A DNA stretch of 38,165 nt, from assembly GCF_020782115.1 (NCBI RefSeq), contig NZ_JAJGMW010000034.1:1-38165 (forward strand), written 5' to 3'. Origin of the DNA: Leeuwenhoekiella parthenopeia. GTDB lineage: Bacteria > Bacteroidota > Bacteroidia > Flavobacteriales > Flavobacteriaceae. The notes under the pieces were generated by a model. The model was not told the origin of the DNA and searched no databases. It worked only from the letters and a program-made list of their open reading frames with translations. Position 1 is the stretch's first letter. Every line of letters begins with the position of its first letter. The translations under genes and the position numbers were made by a program. Shown here piece by piece: positions 32,469 through 38,165 of the stretch.

Positions 32469-32906
32469 CTATTCCGATGAAAATTGATCATCGGGTCGGT
32501 CTATTTTGTTGAAGGTGATAGTAACTGTTTTTTTGCCCCATTCTTTTGCCGCTTCTTCATCAAGCCCCATATAAATATCAATTTTCTTCTCCCAGCGTCG
32601 GTTCATTTTATCTTTAACAATGTAGGTGCCTTCCAATCCTTCAATTTCTACTTCCTCATTGTAATCTAATCCTAAATGTATAAGATCCCGGGATACAGCA
32701 ATAGCTTTTTCGCCGGGCTCTAACTGATCACCCCAGGCTGCCAGACCCGGATTGCCTTTTTTAGTCTGGTGTTCAACAGCATTGTAGGCGGTTGCCGTCA
32801 CAGTAAGCGTAACTTTATTTTCAGGCTCTGCACAACTCCCAAATAGAATGAAAGCAGTAAGGAGAAGAAATATCTCCAATTTGGCAATTCGTGTTTTCGT
32901 TTTCAT
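32469..32906 (-). CDS. 3D-domain lipoprotein
   Basis: The 145-residue protein has a lipobox LFGSC with Cys25. The domain that follows fits the 3D (Asp-Asp-Asp) family, a double-psi barrel related to RlpA and MltA. It opens with TATAYNAVEHQTKKGNPG, and the candidate three aspartates are Asp74, Asp99 and Asp110 (KDKMNRRWEKKIDIYM). Family members act on or bind peptidoglycan. The ATG at 32906 is chosen because it gives the signal; an ATG at 32936 adds ten residues. It is a single gene. Confidence 0.75.
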   Translation of the reverse strand: MKTKTRIAKLEIFLLLTAFILFGSCAEPENKVTLTVTATAYNAVEHQTKKGNPGLAAWGDQLEPGEKAIAVSRDLIHLGLDYNEEVEIEGLEGTYIVKDKMNRRWEKKIDIYMGLDEEAAKEWGKKTVTITFNKIDRPDDQFSSE

Positions 32907-33068
32907 ATACTTATAATATACAAAAAAAACAGACAAACTACTGATATCTAGCTATATGCTGGTTTGTTTCTGAGAAATTGAGCAGCACGCGTTGGCTTTG
33001 GTAATGATTCTGGAGTTTATCTGGTTAGGCTAAACATGTAAGCGAATTGAAGAATCCAATTTTAGAGA

Positions 33069-33623
33069 TCAATCTTTTGATTCCTGCCGGGAACCGGAGC
33101 CTGACTTTTCTTTTTCAATGATTTGGTCAAAAAATGCATTGGCATAGCGTTCTTTAAGTGCTGCGTAGCGTTTTTTATCCTGATTTGCCTTTTCGGCCAG
33201 CTCATACTTCATTGCCTGATATGTTGTTCTGGCCCATTCATTTTTCCATAGAACATCACGTGTTAGGATATGCCTTTGCAAGGCTTCACTTTGAGCCTTG
33301 CAAACATATAAATGATGCGGAATGGAATCTAAAACAGGATGCCCGCCCTTTTTATCGCGTTTAAATACTTCCCGATTCTCAATTCCCTGATCTCCATTAT
33401 GATAATACCCAATACTTGTGAGCCTGGCTTTTAAAAGTTTAAACTCAGATGCGTTTTTGTAGATGATATCAAGGTCTATAATGGGTTTTGAATCTAAATG
33501 GGGTACCGAAGTACTTCCTACGTGCTCGATGGGCAGATTTAGTCCGTTGAGACCATGTTCGATTTCCAGTTTTAAACTCTCGAACTGCTCAATCCATTGT
33601 GAGGTATATTTTTCGATTAACAT
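33069..33623 (-). CDS. GrpB-family nucleotidyltransferase-fold protein
   Basis: The 184-residue cytoplasmic protein has the GrpB hallmark HVGSTSVP at 34-41, followed by SKPIIDLDI with Asp50 and Asp52. This is the nucleotidyltransferase pattern of a GS motif plus two acidic residues. The rest follows the family to a charged C-terminal tail of about 15 residues. The role of GrpB proteins is not well defined; some are fused to CoaE. The gene stands alone. Confidence 0.85.
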   Translation of the reverse strand: MLIEKYTSQWIEQFESLKLEIEHGLNGLNLPIEHVGSTSVPHLDSKPIIDLDIIYKNASEFKLLKARLTSIGYYHNGDQGIENREVFKRDKKGGHPVLDSIPHHLYVCKAQSEALQRHILTRDVLWKNEWARTTYQAMKYELAEKANQDKKRYAALKERYANAFFDQIIEKEKSGSGSRQESKD

Positions 33624-34173
33624 ATCGTCTTTCAGCTAAAACCGAATGGTTTAGTGGAACAATCAGGCTAGTTTGTATTTCGCAAATAGGAAATCATTTG
33701 TCTGTTATTTTGCAAAGCGCTTTCCCGTTTCCGGGGAATTTTGATTTTCGGTAATTAACGTTAAACGAAAGTCTTTTATCTTCTAAATAGCAACTTACCC
33801 GTCACCTAAACAAATATAAAAGATAAACCGGGCTTTAACCCAGGCGGTAAGCATTTCCAAAATAAATAGATTTCAACTGTTCAGGATGTTGATTTAAGCT
33901 TGTTTCAAATTTTGGTTCTAAATAGTTGAGTCATTTCTAGTTTTAAAACCCCTTTCATGTATCCTATTCAAAAGTATGTGTAACCCAATCTGGCAGTGAA
34001 CAAGCCTGTAACTTTCTAAATTACACCCGTAAATGCGAGCGCTTTTTGGCTCCCGGGTTAACGTATATTTTTTTTAACCGATTTACGCAATCGATTTCTT
34101 AAAACCAATTAGAACCAGAATCGGGACCTTTTAAATCCCGATCATACTAAACTGAAACCAAAAAACTACTGCC
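33624..34173. other. Long intergenic region upstream of the GH30 gene
   Basis: This 550-bp gap holds no convincing ORF. A perfect palindrome AAAGCGCTTT at 33714-33723 has the central CG typical of LacI-family operators, but it lies about 450 bp before the ATG. A 7-bp hairpin stem (ATCGGGA at 34120-34126, TCCCGAT at 34136-34142) lies about 30 bp before the ATG and could act as an operator or leader hairpin. No TTTG/TAnnTTTG pair was found. Confidence 0.4.
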
Positions 34174-36900
34174 ATGAAAAAACACTACACCTATTTTTTA
34201 TACCTGCTTTGTTGTCTGATGCTGTCAAACCTCAACGGGCAGGAAGTCAATGCTACGGTGCAAATCGATGCAGATGCCAGCTTTCAGACCGTTACGGGCT
34301 ACGGCGGTTTTGTGTGCAGTCCGCAATTTGCCTACAACCACATGACCCCTGCTCAAATACGCCAGCTTTGGGGAGCAGACAGCGAACTGGGTTATAACAT
34401 CATGCGGCTTTATATTCCCATAGGTCGTGACAACTGGCCGCAGTCTCTGGCCACTGCCCAGCTTGCGCAATCCCTGGGACTTATCATTTTTGCGAGCCCC
34501 TGGTCTATGCCGGCCGAGTGGAAAACAAACAACAACATAGCCGGTATCGTAACTGACGCAAATGGCAATGAGATTGAAGGTTTTCTCAAAGAAGAAAACT
34601 ACGGGGATTATGCAGATTATCTCAATGATTACGTGCTGTATTTGCGGGATAACGGGGTAGAACTGGATGGCATTTCCTTGCAAAATGAACCCGATTATAA
34701 GGTGACTTACGCGGGTTGCTCCTGGACGCCGCAGCAAATGGCCAACTTTATACGGGATTACGGCAGCCGTATCGACTGTAAAATTATCGCCCCGGAGACG
34801 GTGGGGATTTCCACGCGCTATGCGCAGGCACTGGCAGCAGATGGGGTTAACCAACAATTCGACATTTTTGCAGGGCATCAGTATGGCGCGGTGGAGACCG
34901 AAGGGATTACCTTGCAGCGCAGTCAGGGGAAAGAGGCCTGGATGACCGAGTTTTTGATCAACTGGAACGCCGGCAGTCAGGCTCCGCGCGATTATAACTG
35001 GCAGCAGGACGCTTTTGATTTCGCCCGAAGCATCAACACAGCCATGCTGTCAAACGTAAGTGCATGGGTGCATTACGCTTCCAAACGCTATTATGGGATG
35101 ATGGGTGATGGCGAGCGCGGTACCCAGGAAGGCGTGATTACCAAAAGGGGGTATATTCTGTCGCATTTTGCGAAATACACCACCGGTAAAAAGCGTATTG
35201 CCGCAACCTGGCTTGATGACAGCGGGCAGCTTGAAGGTTCGGCTTATATTTCTGAGGATGGAAACACCCTGACGCTGCATCTTATCAATGCTTCGGCCAA
35301 CACCTATAATCTTACGGCAGACCTTCCGTTTTATACCCAAAGCGGTACCCGCGTGGTCACCACAACGTCTGAAAGTATGACCACTACCGAAGTTACCTAT
35401 GATTCAGAACGTTTTCGCCCGCAAATTACCGTCGCGCCCAGCAGTTTTACCACCCTGGTCTTTGAAAAAAGCAGCGAGCGGCCCGAGTCGCAAATGACCG
35501 GAAGCCCCGTGTATTACAATCCCATAGAAAGCCAAAACCCCACGCAGGCAGCTTTTGGTACCGCTTATCAGCTGAGTGACCGTCAGAAGACCTTTAGCGT
35601 TAACAACCGCCTCATCAGCTCAAACACCGCATTGACTAATGGCTATCTGGCGCTTGATGACCGTTATACCAAACTGGTTTTTCAGGTGAAAAATGTGGTC
35701 TCTGCCAATCAATACAATTCAGACAACACCACCCTGCACTACGTCAACGCTGCGGGAGCTTTGAGTTCGCACAACTACGGGCGTATCAATATGCCCGCGA
35801 CGGGTAATTTTCAATGGGAGTTCGATCTTTCACGGGCGGTGCTTACCGATGGAATCACGGGAATTTTAGGTATCAGCAATACCAATTACAGTTCGGTGCT
35901 GACCATTGATTTTGGAGCGGTTTATTTTTTACTGGGGAATGAAAAGGCCTATGCTTTTGAAGGGATTTACAGCAAGGAAGACAGCGATTTGCTCGAAGCG
36001 CTTTCCAATGCTGATTATACCGGGATCGATTTTACCCAGACCACGGCCATCCCTGAAACTACCGACTGGAAATCTCAGGCGGCAAATCCCAACCTGTTGT
36101 TTTACACTGTCGAAAGCAGTGGATTGGATCAGCCTAATGTAGTTAGCCGCACTCAGGCTTCGCAGCTGAAACTGGAAGGCAACGGAAACTTCCAGGTGCC
36201 CCAAGGCTTTACGGCTGCACAGGCCAGCTATACCCGGGATTTTAGCGGTTACGAACTGCTTATTTTACCTTTTGAAACTTCTATTCCCGAAGGTGCAGAT
36301 TGCTATACGATAGAACCCGGAACCGATGAAATTGCGTGCAAGCTTATAACCGGAGACGTCATCCCGGCCAATATCCCGGTGCTGGTTTTAGGGACAGGCA
36401 GCTTCAGCTTTACGGGCAGTGGTGCGGTAAGCACTCCTAAAGCCAATACCACAAATAACCTGAACGCGGTTTATATTAAAACTCAGGCCATGGCAGGGGC
36501 TTATACCCTTGCTATGGAGAATGAAGACCCGGTTTTTAAAAGGGTCGCGAGCGGAACTCCGGAAACGGTAGATCCGTTTACGGCCTATCTTTCCGCATCC
36601 GCCGGTTATACGCTTGCCAGTTTACCGGTACGTTTCGATCAGCTGAGTGTCACTACTGTTAATGCTGCCGACTCTTTCAAGATTTACCCCAATCCTGCTA
36701 ACGATGTGCTTCAGTTGCAACTTAATGAGGCAAATGCCTCGCAAGCCATCATCTACGATCTGAATGGGCGCAATGTGCTGGGGCCGGTTGATGTTTCGCA
36801 AAGCCGGGCTATCCCGGTATCTTCCTTAACTCCCGGCATATATTTGATTCGTGTTACCAGCGGGGAGCAGAGCAGCACGCTTCGGTTTATAAAGGGATAA
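34174..36900 (+). CDS. Secreted GH30-family glycoside hydrolase with type IX secretion sorting domain
   Basis: The 908-residue protein has a signal peptide (about 1-22). The GH30 barrel with its flanking beta sandwich covers about 25-435. The acid/base is Glu172 in SLQNEPD and the nucleophile is Glu259 in AWMTEFLIN. The overall barrel resembles the glucuronoxylanase branch (GH30_8), but the glucuronate-binding site could not be confirmed. A second beta-rich part covers about 440-820. Residues 830-908 form a type IX secretion sorting domain (FKIYPNPANDVLQLQ, then GIYLIRVTSG). The enzyme is therefore exported across the outer membrane and may be cell-attached. It probably attacks plant xylan or a related hemicellulose, which fits a plant cell-wall diet alongside the pectin genes. 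Confidence 0.87.
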   Translation: MKKHYTYFLYLLCCLMLSNLNGQEVNATVQIDADASFQTVTGYGGFVCSPQFAYNHMTPAQIRQLWGADSELGYNIMRLYIPIGRDNWPQSLATAQLAQSLGLIIFASPWSMPAEWKTNNNIAGIVTDANGNEIEGFLKEENYGDYADYLNDYVLYLRDNGVELDGISLQNEPDYKVTYAGCSWTPQQMANFIRDYGSRIDCKIIAPETVGISTRYAQALAADGVNQQFDIFAGHQYGAVETEGITLQRSQGKEAWMTEFLINWNAGSQAPRDYNWQQDAFDFARSINTAMLSNVSAWVHYASKRYYGMMGDGERGTQEGVITKRGYILSHFAKYTTGKKRIAATWLDDSGQLEGSAYISEDGNTLTLHLINASANTYNLTADLPFYTQSGTRVVTTTSESMTTTEVTYDSERFRPQITVAPSSFTTLVFEKSSERPESQMTGSPVYYNPIESQNPTQAAFGTAYQLSDRQKTFSVNNRLISSNTALTNGYLALDDRYTKLVFQVKNVVSANQYNSDNTTLHYVNAAGALSSHNYGRINMPATGNFQWEFDLSRAVLTDGITGILGISNTNYSSVLTIDFGAVYFLLGNEKAYAFEGIYSKEDSDLLEALSNADYTGIDFTQTTAIPETTDWKSQAANPNLLFYTVESSGLDQPNVVSRTQASQLKLEGNGNFQVPQGFTAAQASYTRDFSGYELLILPFETSIPEGADCYTIEPGTDEIACKLITGDVIPANIPVLVLGTGSFSFTGSGAVSTPKANTTNNLNAVYIKTQAMAGAYTLAMENEDPVFKRVASGTPETVDPFTAYLSASAGYTLASLPVRFDQLSVTTVNAADSFKIYPNPANDVLQLQLNEANASQAIIYDLNGRNVLGPVDVSQSRAIPVSSLTPGIYLIRVTSGEQSSTLRFIKG

Positions 36901-37938
36901 TTGCACGAAATAGAAATTAGTAAGCAGTCTCAGTTTGCTGTTAACAGTCATTTCGAAGGAGCCCTAAGCGACTGAGAAATCACATCAGGTTGGTTCAATA
37001 TTCAAGGTTTAAAATTCAAAATTACATCGATCCCCAGCCTTTTCCTTCGAAGTAAGGGGGGAATTCTTAGTAAGTATAAAATTCATCCCTTGACTCCTTC
37101 CTTACAGTCGGAGGGAGGTTAGGAGGGATGTTCCCCTGCAGGACTCATCACTCTGCATTCAGCATTCTGAATTGGTGAAGCAGTCTCAGTTTGTTGTTAG
37201 CAGTCATTTCGAAGAAGCCCTGAGCGACTGAGAAATCACATCAGGTTGGTTCAATATTCAAGCTTTAAAATTCAAAATTATATCCATCCCCAGCCTTTTC
37301 CTTTGATTAGATGCTCCTTTGTCGCATCGCTCAGGGTAATTAAATACGAAATTAGAAATTAGAAATACGAAATAACTCATCACTTTGAACTCTGCACTCC
37401 GCATTAGTAAGCAGTCTCAGTGGGCAGTTTACCGGTAAGAGGTAAATGGTAAGAGGTGAGAAGTTGACCCTTCGATACGATGCTCCTTAGGTCGCGGCAC
37501 TCCCTGTCCCGAAAATCAGAAATCAGAAATTAGAAACACAGAATAACTCATCACTCTGCATTCAGCATTACCAAAGCGTTGGCTGAGTGAATTTTGCGCA
37601 GCATAGCGCAGTGAAATTTGTATCGAAGCCAGAGCTTGTAGGTTGACCCTTCGATACTCCGCTTCTTTGGTCGCATCACTCAGGGTCCCGAAAATCAGAA
37701 ATTAGAAATACGAAATCAGTAGGCAGTCACAGTTTGCTGTTAGCAGTCATTTCGAAGGAGCCCAAGCGACTGAGAAATCACATCTGATTGGTTCAAAATT
37801 TAAGAACATAGAACAGCCTGATAAATACGAAATTAGAAATACGAAATACAAAATAACTCAGCACTCTGCATTCAAAACCAGTAAGCAGTCTCAGTGGGCA
37901 GTTTACCGGTAAGAGGTAAATGGTAAGAGGTTAGAAGT
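36901..37938. repeat. Repeat field: long direct repeats interleaved with heptad arrays
   Basis: No gene is visible in this 1-kb stretch. Repeat A (126 bp) occurs at 36922-37047 and 37178-37303 with about 7 mismatches; a partial copy lies at 37721-37804. Repeat B (61 bp) occurs at 37406-37466 and 37880-37940 with one mismatch. A third repeat starts with GTTGACCCTTCGATAC at 37463 and 37642. Arrays with exact 7-bp phasing lie at 37145-37172, 37342-37404, 37513-37568 and 37823-37878. Repeat A carries inverted ATTTC / GAAAT arms like those of intergenic REP elements. Confidence 0.8.
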
Positions 37939-38165
37939 TGTACGTCCCTGATATAGGTTGACCACTTAAACGTGATTAACAATGAAATCCAACGTACAAA
38001 TCATCCAAAAGAGGCGTGTTTATTCTGAGAGTTTTAAGCGTCAGATCGTCGAAGATTTTGAATCCGGTAAGTATAGTGCTAGCCAACTATCGATGTTGCA
38101 CAACATACCTTGTGTTAGTATTTACCGATGGATTTATAAATTTTCTAACTTTAATGAGAAAGGAT
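37939..38165 (+). mobile_element. Left end of an IS3-family element, truncated by the window
   Basis: The left terminus probably starts with TGTACGTCCC at 37939, giving the TG end usual in IS3 elements. The junction can be read internally: repeat B at 37406-37466 continues into ACCCTTCG, but its copy at 37880-37940 breaks into new sequence at 37941. The remainder of the element lies outside the window. Confidence 0.75.
37982..38165 (+). CDS. IS3-type transposase OrfA, partial
   Basis: The ATG at 37982 opens a frame of 61 codons that runs off the window edge. The start, RRVYSESFKRQIVEDFESGK, followed by YSASQLSMLHNIPCVSIYRW, is the helix-turn-helix DNA-binding region typical of IS3-family OrfA proteins. 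OrfB, with the DDE catalytic core, would follow outside the window, usually joined to OrfA by a programmed -1 frameshift. Integrity of the element cannot be judged. Confidence 0.85.
   Translation, partial: MKSNVQIIQKRRVYSESFKRQIVEDFESGKYSASQLSMLHNIPCVSIYRWIYKFSNFNEKG

Noticed and set aside
33714-33723. LacI-type operator controlling the GH30 gene
   Set aside because: The palindrome is only 10 bp, lies about 450 bp upstream, and no LacI-family gene is in the window; kept only as a note in the intergenic entry.
34225-34878. A 217-codon minus-strand frame within the GH30 gene
   Set aside because: It overlaps the catalytic barrel, including Glu172, and shows no recognisable domain.
36901-37938. 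CRISPR array
   Set aside because: The repeats are either 7 bp or over 60 bp, spacers are not uniform, and no cas gene is present.

Overview
The window comes from a member of the Bacteroidota, most probably a marine or plant-litter Flavobacteriaceae. The evidence is a type IX secretion sorting domain on a glycoside hydrolase, Bacteroidota-style promoter boxes (TTTG and TAnnTTTG), weak Shine-Dalgarno signals, and protein families typical of flavobacteria (DUF808, YceI with an outer-membrane barrel, secreted proteins with a GIGT motif). The species cannot be named from the sequence alone. No rRNA, tRNA or CRISPR array was seen.

Region 1 (1-1750) is AT-rich accessory DNA: a perfect palindrome, three minus-strand hypothetical ORFs and an imperfect inverted repeat that recalls a cassette boundary.

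Region 2 (1880-16594) is a rhamnose and rhamnogalacturonan utilisation locus. A five-gene minus-strand operon (rhaE, rhaI, rhaB, FMN-dependent L-lactate dehydrogenase-like gene, NCS1-family permease) can take L-rhamnose through rhamnulose and rhamnulose-1-phosphate to DHAP and L-lactaldehyde, then lactate, then pyruvate. Divergent from it lie a GntR-type regulator with a sugar-binding-like domain, a CE12-type acetylesterase, a GH2 beta-glycosidase and a tandem double acetylesterase, which would strip pectin outside the cytoplasm. A 17-bp near-identical motif lies at the operon promoter and in front of the first esterase gene, and is the best operator candidate.

Region 3 (16700-18852) holds three tandem secreted GIGT-motif paralogues behind a well-formed promoter. 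Region 4 (18849-25682) holds a DnaQ-type exonuclease fused to a GIY-YIG domain, a Tat-exported Gfo/Idh/MocA oxidoreductase and an unusual 1192-residue outer-membrane protein. That protein has a phosphoesterase domain with lost metal ligands, then a kinase-like motif set, then a barrel.

Region 5 (26000-33623) is mixed core and accessory: a small unknown protein, a YceI / barrel / YceI-like cluster, a beta-propeller protein, DUF808, DUF1080, 3D-domain and GrpB proteins. Region 6 (34174-36900) is a secreted GH30 enzyme with a type IX sorting domain. Region 7 (36901-38165) is a 1-kb repeat field ending in the left end of an IS3-type element, which is cut by the window edge.

The least explained structure is a set of degenerate direct repeats with strict 7-bp periodicity. 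They occur behind the GH2 gene, directly before the double-esterase gene, and throughout the repeat field at the right end. The second is the 1192-residue protein.
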